DNA of 64,000 nucleotides from DASXMT01 sp963781305. Lineage in GTDB: Bacteria > Actinomycetota > Acidimicrobiia > Acidimicrobiales > RAAP-2. The position numbers and the translations under genes are program-made. Positions 34,702 through 43,514 of the stretch are shown piece by piece. The first letter of the stretch is position 1; each line of letters begins with the position of its first letter. The notes beneath the pieces are model-generated. The model did not search any database. It saw only the letters and a list, made by a program, of their open reading frames with translations, and was not told where the DNA came from. Location of the stretch: positions 1,054,001 to 1,118,000 of the forward strand of contig CAWAFL010000001.1 of NCBI GenBank assembly GCA_963781305.1. Direction: 5' to 3'.

Positions 34702-36225
34702 TCAGTCGTTCCGGGGGAACCCCAGGTTGACCTGGCCGGGGCTCGGGTCGCGCCACCGGCTGGTGACCACCTTGCCGCGGGTGAAAAAGTGCACGCCCTC
34801 GGTGCCGTGGGCGTGGGTGTCGCCGAACAGCGAGCTCTTCCACCCTCCGAAGGAGTAGTACGCCACCGGGACCGGGATGGGCACGTTGATCCCGATCATG
34901 CCCACCTCCACCTCGTTCTGAAAGCGCCGGGCCGCTCCCCCGTCGTTGGTGAAGATGGCCGTGCCGTTGCCGTAGGGGCTGGCGTTCACCAGGGCCAGTG
35001 CATCGTCATAGGTGGCCACACGGACCACCGACAACACGGGCCCGAAGATCTCGTCGACATAGAGGGTCATGTCCGGGGTGACCCGGTCGAAGAGGGTCGG
35101 CCCCAACCAGAAGCCCGAGTCGTCGCCGTCGATGTCGATGTCTCGACCGTCGACCACCAAGGTGGCCCCCGCGGCCACACCGGCATCGAGGTAGGACACC
35201 ACCTTGTCGCGATGGGTCCCGGTCACCAGGGGCCCCATGTCGGTTCCCCGCTGCCCGTCCCCCACGGTCAGAGCGGCCATGCGCTTGGTGATCCTGGCGA
35301 TGAGGTCATCGGCCACCGGGTCGACGGCGACCAGGACCGAGATGGCCATGCAGCGCTCCCCCGCCGACCCGAACCCGGCGTTGACGGCGGCGTCGGCGGC
35401 CATCTCGAGGTCGGCGTCGGGCAGGACGACCATGTGGTTCTTGGCGCCACCGAGGGCCTGCACCCGTTTGCCATTGCCGGTGGCTGTCTCGTAGACGTAA
35501 CGGGCGATGGGGGTCGAGCCGACGAACGACACCGCCTTGACCTCGGCATGGCCCAAGAGACCGTCGACCGCCACCTTGTCGCCGTGGACGACGTTGAAGA
35601 CTCCGGGGGGCAGCCCCGCTTCGGCCCACAGGGCGGCCATCCAGTTGGCGGCCGAGGGATCCTTCTCGCTCGGCTTGAGGACGACCGTGTTGCCGGTGGC
35701 GATGGCGAGGGGGAAGAACCAGCACGGCACCATGGCCGGAAAGTTGAACGGGCTGATGATGGCCACGACACCGAGCGGCTGGCGGATGGAGAACACATCC
35801 ACCCCCGACGACGCCCCTTCGGTGAACCCGCCTTTCATGAGCTGGGAGATGCCGCAGGCGAACTCGACCACCTCGATGCCTCGGGCCACCTCGCCCTGGG
35901 CATCGCTCGTCACCTTGCCGTGCTCGGAGGTGATGATGGCGGCCAGCTCATCGGCCCTGCGGTGGATCAGCTCGCGGAAAGCAAAGAGCACCTTGGTCCG
36001 CTTGGCCAGCGAGGTCTGGTGCCAGGAATCGAAGGCTCGGCGGGCGGCGGTCACCGCCTCGTCGACATCGGAGGTGGCGGCGAACGCCACCTGTTTGGTG
36101 ACCCGGCCGGTGCTGGGATCGAACACGTCGCCACGCCGCTCGGGCGACCGCGTCACCGCCGTCCCGTCGATCCAGTGGGGGACCAAGGGCACGGTCGTCG
36201 TCTCGGGGGTCAGGTCCGGCTTCAT
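34702..36225 (-). CDS. mmsA: CoA-acylating methylmalonate-semialdehyde dehydrogenase
   Basis: A 507-residue aldehyde dehydrogenase of the MmsA type, which converts methylmalonate or malonate semialdehyde to propionyl- or acetyl-CoA with NAD and CoA. Features are the NAD loop SFVGSTPIARYVYETA, the MmsA-like FNFPAMVPCWFFPLAIATGN, the glycine-alanine stretch LGGAKNHMVVLPDADL, and the catalytic cysteine in GSAGERCMA near residue 290. The usual catalytic glutamate of other ALDHs is replaced by N in GGAKNH, as in this family. Its start overlaps the crotonase stop by ATGA. Together they fit the end of a branched-chain (valine-like) breakdown route. Confidence 0.93.
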   Translation of the reverse strand: MKPDLTPETTTVPLVPHWIDGTAVTRSPERRGDVFDPSTGRVTKQVAFAATSDVDEAVTAARRAFDSWHQTSLAKRTKVLFAFRELIHRRADELAAIITSEHGKVTSDAQGEVARGIEVVEFACGISQLMKGGFTEGASSGVDVFSIRQPLGVVAIISPFNFPAMVPCWFFPLAIATGNTVVLKPSEKDPSAANWMAALWAEAGLPPGVFNVVHGDKVAVDGLLGHAEVKAVSFVGSTPIARYVYETATGNGKRVQALGGAKNHMVVLPDADLEMAADAAVNAGFGSAGERCMAISVLVAVDPVADDLIARITKRMAALTVGDGQRGTDMGPLVTGTHRDKVVSYLDAGVAAGATLVVDGRDIDIDGDDSGFWLGPTLFDRVTPDMTLYVDEIFGPVLSVVRVATYDDALALVNASPYGNGTAIFTNDGGAARRFQNEVEVGMIGINVPIPVPVAYYSFGGWKSSLFGDTHAHGTEGVHFFTRGKVVTSRWRDPSPGQVNLGFPRND

Positions 36226-37022
36226 CGAGCACCGCGAAAGTCGGGGGTACGGCGCTCGGCGAAGGCGGCCATTCCCTCGGCCATCTCCGGCGAGATGGTG
36301 GCCATGGCCTGGGCCTGGGCCTCGCGCTCGAGGGAGGTGGGCAAGTCGGTCTCAAAGGTGGCATTGAGCAGCCGCTTGGACAGGCCCATCGATCGTGTCG
36401 GCCCGGCGGCCAGCTTGGCCGCCAGCTCTGATGCCTCCCGCTGCAGCTCGTCGACGGTGGGGACGCACCGGTAGGCCAGGCCCAGGGTCACGGCCTCAGC
36501 GCCCTTGGCACCCTCCCCGAGCATGACCATGGCCTTGGCCCGGGGCAAGCCGACCAGCCGGGGCAGAAGGTAGGCGCCCCCGGCATCGACCACCAGGCCC
36601 CACTTGGCAAACGACCACACGAACCGGGCATCGTCACAGACCAGGACGAAGTCGCAGGCCAGGGCGAGATGGGCGCCGGGGCCGACAGCCGTGCCGTTCA
36701 CCGCGGCCACCGTGGGCTTGTCGAGCTCCCACAGCTCGCGGATGAACGCCTGGACGCCGACGCGAAGGGCCTCGCTGGTCGCCCGGGGGTCGAAGCCGGA
36801 CCCGCCCGCCTTGGACACCGTGGACGCCCGAAGATCCATGCCGGCGCAGAAGGCATCGTCGACCCCGGTGACGAGCAGGGCCCGGACATCGTTGTCGGCC
36901 CGCACCTGGCGCACCCGGGCCACGATCTCATCGCGCATCTCGATGGACAGCGCGTTCTTCGCCTCCGGTCGGTCGAGCACCAGACGGGCGACGCTGTCGT
37001 CACCAACGGAGTAACGGATCAT
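36222..37022 (-). CDS. enoyl-CoA hydratase/isomerase family protein
   Basis: A 266-residue crotonase. The acyl-CoA pocket signature is AFCAGMDLRA near residue 56 and AAVNGTAVGPGAHLALACDF near 105. Residues around WGLVVDAGGAYLLPRLVG show aspartate where one of the two hydratase glutamates would be, a pattern known from isomerase-like PaaG members. It could hydrate, isomerise or hydrolyse (3-hydroxyisobutyryl-CoA hydrolase) an acyl-CoA. ATG 37022 is supported by alignment; the longer frame has no family sequence. Four-base overlap with mmsA suggests one transcript. Confidence 0.88.
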   Translation of the reverse strand: MIRYSVGDDSVARLVLDRPEAKNALSIEMRDEIVARVRQVRADNDVRALLVTGVDDAFCAGMDLRASTVSKAGGSGFDPRATSEALRVGVQAFIRELWELDKPTVAAVNGTAVGPGAHLALACDFVLVCDDARFVWSFAKWGLVVDAGGAYLLPRLVGLPRAKAMVMLGEGAKGAEAVTLGLAYRCVPTVDELQREASELAAKLAAGPTRSMGLSKRLLNATFETDLPTSLEREAQAQAMATISPEMAEGMAAFAERRTPDFRGAR

Positions 37023-37142
37023 GCGCACAACGTAGGCCAACATCCCCACACCCGCCTACTTGCCGCCGCCGGATGTGGGACTAGATTCTGCTCGGCGCTA
37101 CGGGGTGCTGTCCACGGGACCTGACCGCCACGAGGGGGCTCT

Positions 37143-37766
37143 ATGACCGATCCGGAGGGACCGACGACCTCACGGGAGTTCTTCGACGTCGTCTTGCACC
37201 AACGTGCCTGCCGGGCGTTTTCCGACCGACCGGTGAGCGAGGATCTGCTGGATCGCTGCCTGCGCGCCGCCACCCATGCACCGAGCGCGGAGAACCTCCA
37301 ACCGTGGGTGTTCATCGTGGTTCGAGACGCCGAACTGCGAGCGAAGGTGGGGGACCTGACCCTTCGGGCCTGGCACGGCGGCGGACGGCAGCACTCCGAG
37401 GGCCGGCTCCCCCCGTCTCTCCTGGAGGAGGTGGGCCAAGGGGCCGAAGGGGGCACCCAGTCCGCTCCGGTCGTCGTGGTGGTGTGCGGCGACGTCGACA
37501 TCGGTCTGGAATCCACCCTTCCGGCATCGGTCTTTCCCGCCACCCAGAACCTGCTCCTGTCGGCCGCCGCCCTCGGCCTGGGATCAGCCATGACCACGCT
37601 GGCCACGTTGTTCGCCGACGAGCTCGGTGACCTCTTGGCCCTTCCCCCGTCGGTCCGGCCCATGGCCGTGGTGCCCATCGGCTGGCCGGCCAAGACCCCC
37701 GGTCCGCCCCGTCGACTGCCGTTGAGCGAACGGGCCCACCGGGACACCTACGGCCAGGCCTGGTAG
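37143..37766 (+). CDS. nitroreductase-family FMN protein
   Basis: A 207-residue nitroreductase-fold protein. The FMN region HQRACRAFSDRPVSEDLLDR and AATHAPSAENLQPWVFIVV at residues 19-60, and AALGLGSAM near 145, are typical. Such flavoproteins reduce nitro groups, quinones or enones with NAD(P)H, and some BluB/F420-like relatives do other chemistry. It is a single plus-strand gene between a divergent crotonase-mmsA unit and a convergent oxidoreductase operon. Substrate unknown. Confidence 0.85.
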   Translation: MTDPEGPTTSREFFDVVLHQRACRAFSDRPVSEDLLDRCLRAATHAPSAENLQPWVFIVVRDAELRAKVGDLTLRAWHGGGRQHSEGRLPPSLLEEVGQGAEGGTQSAPVVVVVCGDVDIGLESTLPASVFPATQNLLLSAAALGLGSAMTTLATLFADELGDLLALPPSVRPMAVVPIGWPAKTPGPPRRLPLSERAHRDTYGQAW

Positions 37767-37800
37767 CCGTCACCGGTCGGCGCCTTCGACTCGGCTCTTC

Positions 37801-37852
37801 TACTCCGGCGCTCCATACTCCGGATGTTCTACTCCGGCGCTTGGTACTCCGG
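37801..37852. repeat. about 15-base tandem repeat spanning the stop of the beta subunit
   Basis: TACTCCGG recurs at 37801, 37816, 37830 and 37845, a period of 14-15 bases. On the coding strand the unit GCGCCGGAGTA(G) contains the TAG stop of the beta subunit. The copies downstream repeat the stop-bearing end of the gene. Confidence 0.8.
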
Positions 37853-38623
37853 CGCCTTGAGCTCGCCGATGCCGAACGTCTCCATCATCGACTCCTCCAG
37901 GTAGTCCGGGCCCTCGGGCGTCGGCACGAACCAGCCCGTGGGGCACATGGTCAGCACCTCGACGAACGTGAACCCCGCCCCGGCCATCTGGAGCTCGACG
38001 GCCCGGCGGATCATCCGCTTGGTGCGGGCCACCATCCCCGCCGTGTTGACCGCGCCGCGGGCCGCATAGGCCGTTCCCTCCATCTGAGCGATGAGCCGGC
38101 TCACGTCGATGGGATAACCGTGGGCTTCGGCGTCGCGCCCCTCAAGGCTGGTCTTGGTGCGTTGACCGATCACGGTGGTGGCGGTGAGATGGCCACCGGT
38201 GTCGCCGAACACGCCGTTGTTGAACAGCAACGCGGTGACCCGCTCGCCCCGGGCAGCGGCGTGGAGGACCTCGTGCAGCCCCTCGCTGACCATGTCGCCG
38301 TCGCCTTGGAGGGTGAACACGGCGGCGTCGGGAACCATGCGCTTGACCCCGGTGGCCACCGCCGGCGCCCGTCCGTGGAGGCACTGGAGCGAATCGAGGT
38401 CGCTCAGCTTCATCATCTGCGTATAACAGCCATGACCGGCGATGAGGATGCTCCGGTTGGACAGCCCGAGCTCGGCGATGACGTCGAGCACCAGCCGCCA
38501 GGCCACGGGATGGCCGCACCCCGGGCACAGCTCATGGTCGCCCGACTGCAGGAGGTCGGGCTTGAACCCCACCACCTGCCGTGACGGCCGATCCGGGATC
38601 GAGCTGGTGTCGATGGTGGTCAT
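37829..38623 (-). CDS. 2-oxoacid:ferredoxin oxidoreductase, beta (TPP-binding) subunit
   Basis: A 264-residue thiamine-diphosphate subunit. ELCPGCGHPVAWRLV near residue 32 carries cluster-type cysteines. The TPP motif starts LQGDGDMVSEG near 104 and ends LLFNNGVFGDTGGH. With the alpha and gamma genes upstream it forms an enzyme that oxidatively decarboxylates a 2-oxo acid to acyl-CoA and reduces ferredoxin. ATG 38623 has a GGGAGG site; GTG 38641, overlapping the alpha stop, is also possible. No integral ferredoxin (delta) subunit lies nearby, so a separate ferredoxin is needed. A branched-chain or 2-oxoglutarate-like substrate fits mmsA next door but is not proven. Confidence 0.9.
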   Translation of the reverse strand: MTTIDTSSIPDRPSRQVVGFKPDLLQSGDHELCPGCGHPVAWRLVLDVIAELGLSNRSILIAGHGCYTQMMKLSDLDSLQCLHGRAPAVATGVKRMVPDAAVFTLQGDGDMVSEGLHEVLHAAARGERVTALLFNNGVFGDTGGHLTATTVIGQRTKTSLEGRDAEAHGYPIDVSRLIAQMEGTAYAARGAVNTAGMVARTKRMIRRAVELQMAGAGFTFVEVLTMCPTGWFVPTPEGPDYLEESMMETFGIGELKAPEYQAPE

Positions 38624-38637
38624 GACGTTGTCCTCCC

Positions 38638-39723
38638 TCACGGCACCGCAGCGTGCGGCTCGGCGATGGCGCGCTGAACACGTGTGCGGACCTCGTCGGC
38701 ATGCAACAGGTCGCCCTGTCGCATGCCGGTGGTGTCCTGGGACACCCCTCCGATGGAGCGTATGACCGAACGGTCAGCGGCGTACATGCGGACGTCGTCG
38801 ACCATCTGGCCGGCGTTCAGCTCGTATACCAGCACCCGGGAGGAGCGTCGCGTGGCCTCGGCCAACGCTTCCCCGGGAAACGGCCACAGGGTGATGGGCC
38901 GGAACGATCCGATGCGCACGCCCTGCTCCCTGAGCTCGTCTACCACGCGATCGACGAAGATGGCCGTGGTCCCGAACGAGACCACCAGGATGTCGGCGTC
39001 CTCGGTCCGGTGGGCTTCGAACCGGGGCTCGACTCTGGCAATCTCGTCGTACTTCTCGGCAATGGTCTGCCAGGACCGGTTCGGTCCGGGGCCGGGCGTG
39101 TTGGGCTTGCCCCGCGCCCACGTCCAGATCTGCCGGGCCTGCCCGGTCCCGCTCATCGACCCGTCGAGCGCCCAGTCCTTGGCCGGGAGCGGGGCGAAGT
39201 CGAGTCTCTCCACCTCGATGCCCACCGACGTGTGGGCGATCACGTAGTCGCCGTAGAGGATGGTCGGGGTGCGATAGCGATCGGCCAGGTCATAGAGCAA
39301 CTGGGTGTGGGCGGCGGCCTCGGGAACATCCTTGGGAGCCAACGTGATGGTCCGGTAGTCGCCCCAGCCACCGCCCCGGGTGGCCTGGAAGTAGTCCTGT
39401 TGGCCCCGGGCCATGTTGAAGATGACCATGGGCAGCTCGTTCAAGGCCAGCTCGGCGATGCCCTCCTGCATGAGGGCGAGCCCCTGCCCGCACGAGCCGG
39501 TTCCCGCCCGGGCGCCGGTGGCCGCAGCCCCCAACGCCATGTTGATGGCCTCGATCTCACTGTTGGCGTTGATGCACACCCCGCCGGCTTCGGGCAGCTT
39601 GCGGGCCATGTTCTCGAGCAGCTCGGTGAACGGCAGCATGGGGTACCCGGTGAAGAAACGGCAGCCGGCCAGGATGGCGGCGTCGGCGATGACGTCGCTG
39701 CCCTGCATGAGGCGACGCGTCAT
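38638..39723 (-). CDS. 2-oxoacid:ferredoxin oxidoreductase, alpha subunit
   Basis: A 361-residue alpha subunit of the VorB/KorA/PorA type. It has FFTGYPMLPFTELLENM near residue 24 (the usual motif is YPITPSTE), the NANSEIEAINMALGAAATGAR helix region near 52 (TPP ring contacts), and a C-terminal domain with SFRPITLWPFPGEAL. The altered YPMLPFTE suggests a different acid from pyruvate. A 10-codon frame upstream (39756 to 39724) ends on the alpha ATG, a possible coupling device. It lies between gamma and beta in one minus-strand operon. Confidence 0.9.
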   Translation of the reverse strand: MTRRLMQGSDVIADAAILAGCRFFTGYPMLPFTELLENMARKLPEAGGVCINANSEIEAINMALGAAATGARAGTGSCGQGLALMQEGIAELALNELPMVIFNMARGQQDYFQATRGGGWGDYRTITLAPKDVPEAAAHTQLLYDLADRYRTPTILYGDYVIAHTSVGIEVERLDFAPLPAKDWALDGSMSGTGQARQIWTWARGKPNTPGPGPNRSWQTIAEKYDEIARVEPRFEAHRTEDADILVVSFGTTAIFVDRVVDELREQGVRIGSFRPITLWPFPGEALAEATRRSSRVLVYELNAGQMVDDVRMYAADRSVIRSIGGVSQDTTGMRQGDLLHADEVRTRVQRAIAEPHAAVP

Positions 39724-39807
39724 GTCCTCGGCTCGATCTGCCCGTCGATCATGGCTTCCACCCTAGGCTCATCGCACTTTCACCCCCCGACGGCCAGGTC
39801 GGGCGCC

Positions 39808-40395
39808 TCACGGGGCCGTCACCGGGGTGCCCTCGACCCAGGCCGGTGCGGCGAGATCGGGAACCTGCTCGGCGCCGGCCCGGATGGCCCGCTCATTGGC
39901 CTCCAGGTGTTGTACTCGGTAGGCGGGAACCAGCTGTCGCATGGCCGTCACGATGCTGTCCACGCTCACCAGCCCGGTGACGGCCACGAAGGCGCCGAGG
40001 AGAACGAAACCGGCGCCCATCGGGCTACCCAGCTCGGTGGCGACGTCACTGGCCGGTACCTCGAACACGGTGGCCTCGGGCACGTCGACGGGGATGGCGA
40101 ACAAGGACGAGTTGAGGACGACGACCGCACCGGGACGCAGATTGGGCTGGATGGTCGACCAGTACGACGAGTCCATGACATAAGCCGACCAGGCCGCCGT
40201 GGCCACGGGCAACGCTCGCAGTGGTGCGTCGCCGATGGTCACCTCGGCATTGGTCATGCCTCCCCGCATGCCTCCGCCGTAGCGCGGGACGAGCATCACC
40301 TGTCGACCTTCGTCGATGGCCGCTGTGGCCAGTGCCTTCGAGGCGATCTGGACCCCTTGGCCACCGACGCCGGTGAACATCACTTCGCGTTCCAT
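39808..40395 (-). CDS. 2-oxoacid:ferredoxin oxidoreductase, gamma subunit
   Basis: A 195-residue gamma domain. It starts EVMFTGVGGQGVQIASKALA, the CoA-binding loop of the family, and continues VPRYGGGMRGGMTNAEVTIG near residue 40. It binds CoA for the acyl transfer step. ATG 40395 is chosen because the family sequence begins there; the longer frame overlaps the upstream ligase. The ligase ends only seven bases upstream, so ligase, gamma, alpha and beta form one unit in the order of transcription. Confidence 0.9.
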   Translation of the reverse strand: MEREVMFTGVGGQGVQIASKALATAAIDEGRQVMLVPRYGGGMRGGMTNAEVTIGDAPLRALPVATAAWSAYVMDSSYWSTIQPNLRPGAVVVLNSSLFAIPVDVPEATVFEVPASDVATELGSPMGAGFVLLGAFVAVTGLVSVDSIVTAMRQLVPAYRVQHLEANERAIRAGAEQVPDLAAPAWVEGTPVTAP

Positions 40396-40402
40396 AGGCT
40401 CC

Positions 40403-41890
40403 TTACGATCCGTACTGCCGGGCCAGCAGCGATCGCTGGACCTGGCCGGTGGCGAGCGTCCGCGGCAGCTGGTCAACCCGTGCCACCAGGCGTGGATGCT
40501 TGTAGGAGGCCAAACGGTCGCCGATGTGGGCACGGAGGCCTTCCACGCTGGGCACGGGCGTCCCATCGGCCATGACGACGACGGCACAGACCACCTCGCC
40601 CCACTCGGGATCGGGGGCACCAATGACCGCCACCTCGATGATCCCGGGATAGCCGGCCAGCGCCGCCTCGACCTCCACCGGGGCCACCGTCTCGCCTCCG
40701 GAGCGGATGATCTCCTTCTTACGACCGACGATGTACACGTAGCCGTCCTCGTCGATCTCGGCCAGGTCCCCGGTGTGGAACCAACCGTCCCGCAGCACCT
40801 CAGCGGTCTCGTCGGGCAGGTCGAAGTATCCGGTCATCAGCCGATCGCTGGACAGCAACAGCTCTCCGTCGTCGGCCACGCGAGCCCGGACTCCGGGGAT
40901 GGGCTGGCCGACGCTGCCGGGACGGGAGAACAGATCGGCGTCGGGCAAGGCAATGGCCCGCGCCGCCTCGGTCGACCCGTAATTGACGGTCGTCCGCGTG
41001 CCGGGGAAGCGGTCCTTGATCCCGTGCAGCAGCTCCGTGGTGACCTGGGACGTCCCCGTCAGCGCCCACGCCAAACTGCTGACATCGGCTTGGCGCTCGC
41101 ACTCGAGGATCCGACGCCAGACGGCGGGTATGCAGTACAAGGTGGCCGCCGACCAGCGCTCGACCGCTCCCAACAACTCGTCGGCGTCAGCTCGCCGGAC
41201 GAGGTGGGCGCTCTGGCGGGCAGACCAGGCCATGGCGGCGAAGTTCCAGCCGGCCATATGGAAGAGCGGGAACATGACCACCTGGCCCGGACCACCGCTG
41301 GTGGTGTGGGCGGAGGCACCGGCATGGGTCCGCAACCAGCTCGCCCGGTGCGAGATCATGACCCCCTTGGGACGTCCGGTGCTCCCGCTGGTCAGGAAGA
41401 TGGTGCAGATCGCGTCCTCCGCGGGTAGAGCCACGTCGGGGGTGCGGGCAGAGGCCGCTTGGGTCAAGGCGGTCAGGTCGTGACCAGGACCACGCGCACC
41501 CTCTCCCATCGTGACCAGGGGTATGTCGAGACCGGTGGCCAGCGGTTCGGCTCGTTCGGCATGGGCCAGATCGACGATGAGGAGGCGCGGTCGCAGGTAC
41601 TCGAGCGCGGCGGCGGCCTCCTCGTCGGTGTAAGCCGGATTGAGCGGAGTGAAAGCCACGCTGATCCGACAGAGCCCGAAGTAGAGGGCGACCCCGTCGA
41701 GGGAGGTGTCCGACCACCACGCCACGCGGTCCCCGGCGCGGGCGCCCAGACCGAGTAGGGCGTGGGAGGCTCGGTTTGCCCGGCTCTCAACCTCGGCGAA
41801 GGTGAAGGCCTGGTCCCCCAGGGTCACGGCCAGGCGCCGCGGCACCGTCCCGGCGGCAGAGGTCAGGACGTCGCTGGCAACGAGCGGCAT
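40403..41890 (-). CDS. AMP-dependent acyl-CoA ligase
   Basis: A 495-residue ligase. Motifs are TIFLTSGSTGRPKGVMISHR near residue 165, VNYGSTEAARA near 300, GWFHTGDLAEIDEDGY near 370, IVGRKKEIIRSGGETVAPVEVE near 390 and the final TGQVQRS, where the usual lysine of GKxxR is Q. If the loss is real, the adenylation step would be weakened, so this deserves checking. It is the first gene of the ligase-gamma-alpha-beta operon. It may activate the acid before or after the 2-oxoacid step. Confidence 0.88.
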   Translation of the reverse strand: MPLVASDVLTSAAGTVPRRLAVTLGDQAFTFAEVESRANRASHALLGLGARAGDRVAWWSDTSLDGVALYFGLCRISVAFTPLNPAYTDEEAAAALEYLRPRLLIVDLAHAERAEPLATGLDIPLVTMGEGARGPGHDLTALTQAASARTPDVALPAEDAICTIFLTSGSTGRPKGVMISHRASWLRTHAGASAHTTSGGPGQVVMFPLFHMAGWNFAAMAWSARQSAHLVRRADADELLGAVERWSAATLYCIPAVWRRILECERQADVSSLAWALTGTSQVTTELLHGIKDRFPGTRTTVNYGSTEAARAIALPDADLFSRPGSVGQPIPGVRARVADDGELLLSSDRLMTGYFDLPDETAEVLRDGWFHTGDLAEIDEDGYVYIVGRKKEIIRSGGETVAPVEVEAALAGYPGIIEVAVIGAPDPEWGEVVCAVVVMADGTPVPSVEGLRAHIGDRLASYKHPRLVARVDQLPRTLATGQVQRSLLARQYGS

Positions 41891-42018
41891 GGGCCGGCAC
41901 CTCCCATGGGCCGGCCGCGCAGGTGGTCCTCGATCGTCGCTGCCATCACCGTCCCCTCGCTCCAGTACTCGTCACGCTACCGAGTCGGACGCCCCCGATC
42001 CAGAACACGCGCTTTCGG

Positions 42019-43179
42019 TCAGCGAGGCAGCCCCAGGATGCGGTCACCGATGATGGTTCGCTGGATCTCCGAGGTCCCGCCGGCGATTGAGGCCGCCCGC
42101 GACCACAGCCACTGCCGTTGCCACTTCCCCGCCATCGGGTTGCCCGATGCCTCGCCCCACAGCGGAGAGGCGTCGCCGATGACCAAGAGTGCGGCCTCCG
42201 ACAACGTCTGGGTCATGTCCGTCCACGACAGCTTGACCACGCTCGACTCGGGGCCGGGTTGCACGCCTTTGGTCAGCCGGGAGAGGGTCCGCCAGTTGTG
42301 GAGGCGGAGCACCCGGAGCTTCACCGTGGCTTCGGCCAGCGCCTCGGCCACCAGGGGGTCGTCAAGGGTTCCCAGCTGGGCGGCCAGGGCGTACAGCTCC
42401 TCCAGGTAGACCTCGTGGACCACCTGCTCTTTGAACGGGAAGGTGGTCCCTCGTTCGTGGGCCAGCGTGGTGTTGGCCACCGACCATCCCCGGTTCAAGC
42501 CCCCGACCAGGCAGTCGGAGGGAACGAAGACTTCGTCGAAGAAGACCTCGTTGAACTCGGACTCACCGGTGATGGTGACCAGCGGCCGGATGTCGATGCC
42601 GGGCGAGGTCATGTCGACCACGAGATACGAGAGCCCCTTGTGCTTCGGAGCATCGACGTCCGTGCGGACCAGGGCGATGCCCCACCGGGCGAACTGGGCA
42701 TAGCTGGTCCACACCTTCTGGCCCTGCAGCACCCACCCGTCGTCGGCGGCGATGGCCCGGGTGGTAAGCGACGCGAGGTCCGACCCGGCACCGGGCTCGC
42801 TGAAGAGCTGGCACCAGATCTCCTGGGCATCGAGGATGCGCGGCAACCATCGCTCCTTCTGCTCCTCGCTGCCGTGGGCCAAAAGGGTGGGGCCGACATG
42901 GTTGATGCCGTTCCGGTTGACCGGTTGCGGCGCCTTGGACCGGGCGTACTCCATGTTGAAGATGGCCACCTGGAACGGTGAGGCGCCGCGGCCCCCGTAG
43001 GCCTCGGGCCAGTGGATGCCCACCCATCGGTCGGCGGCCAGCCGAGCCTGCCACGTGCGCCCCCACGCGAACTCCTCCTCGAGCGAGGCGAAGGCCGACG
43101 GCAGCTCAACGTTCGTGTGGAGCCACCGACGAACCTCGTCCTGGAAAGCCCTCTCTTCGATCGTAAGCGACAAGTCCAC
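42019..43179 (-). CDS. acyl-CoA dehydrogenase
   Basis: A 386-residue FAD-dependent acyl-CoA dehydrogenase. It has YGGRGASPFQVAIFNMEYAR near residue 60, QLFSEPGAGSDLASL near 122, GQKVWTSYAQFARWG near 152, and a C-terminus IAGGTSEIQRTIIGDRILGL. The position equivalent to the catalytic glutamate in mid-chain dehydrogenases is not obvious, as in the FadE branches used on bulky side chains. ATG 43179 follows AGGTGTG. It is 128 bases upstream of the ligase-oxidoreductase operon, and a TnpB element has inserted behind its 5' side. Confidence 0.9.
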   Translation of the reverse strand: MDLSLTIEERAFQDEVRRWLHTNVELPSAFASLEEEFAWGRTWQARLAADRWVGIHWPEAYGGRGASPFQVAIFNMEYARSKAPQPVNRNGINHVGPTLLAHGSEEQKERWLPRILDAQEIWCQLFSEPGAGSDLASLTTRAIAADDGWVLQGQKVWTSYAQFARWGIALVRTDVDAPKHKGLSYLVVDMTSPGIDIRPLVTITGESEFNEVFFDEVFVPSDCLVGGLNRGWSVANTTLAHERGTTFPFKEQVVHEVYLEELYALAAQLGTLDDPLVAEALAEATVKLRVLRLHNWRTLSRLTKGVQPGPESSVVKLSWTDMTQTLSEAALLVIGDASPLWGEASGNPMAGKWQRQWLWSRAASIAGGTSEIQRTIIGDRILGLPR

Positions 43180-43232
43180 GACGGGTCACACCTCCTGGCG
43201 CGGGCTCGGACCATAACGTTGCCCCGAGGGGA

Positions 43233-43252
43233 CTGGCGGCTTTAGCCGTCAG
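43233..43252 (+). repeat. left-end hairpin of the TnpB element
   Basis: CTGGCGGCTTTAGCCGTCAG folds into a 9-base stem with one G-T pair and a two-base loop. It matches the right-end copy at 19 of 20 positions. Such hairpins are recognised by TnpA in this family. Confidence 0.8.
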
Positions 43253-43331
43253 GTGAATCGAGGCTTGGGGCGAAGCCCCGACCTCCCTCCCTCCGGTGCG
43301 CGTCACACCGTGCTCGTAATCTGCTCTTGTC

Positions 43332-43514
43332 ATGTCGAATGCTCGCTTTCGTCGCTCTGTTGGTGGGGTCACCGCGCTGGGCTTACCCGTCGTGTGGTGC
43401 CCGCAGCACCGAAAGGGAGTGCTCGGCGGCCCGGTAGCGCTCCGCCTGTTCGAGTTGCTCGACCAGACCACCGCCCGACGATACATCGAGCACCAGAGGG
43501 GCCAGGTGGCGTGA
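43332..43514 (+). CDS. 60-residue ORF coupled to tnpB
   Basis: The frame starts at ATG 43332 and ends in TGA overlapping the tnpB GTG (GTGA). The sequence has a C-terminal helix-like stretch LLDQTTARRYIEHQRGQVA that recalls small DNA-binding helices but is not assignable. The four-base coupling suggests it is made with TnpB. It could be the remnant of a longer protein or a small accessory factor. Confidence 0.45.
   Translation: MSNARFRRSVGGVTALGLPVVWCPQHRKGVLGGPVALRLFELLDQTTARRYIEHQRGQVA

Noticed and set aside
34789..36474. Plus-strand frame of 561 codons over mmsA
   Set aside because: It is a shadow of mmsA on the opposite strand, with no family motifs.
43332..43514. Serine recombinase (IS607 TnpA) or TnpA remnant
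   Set aside because: No Y1 or serine-recombinase motif is visible; only helix-like composition at the C-terminus.
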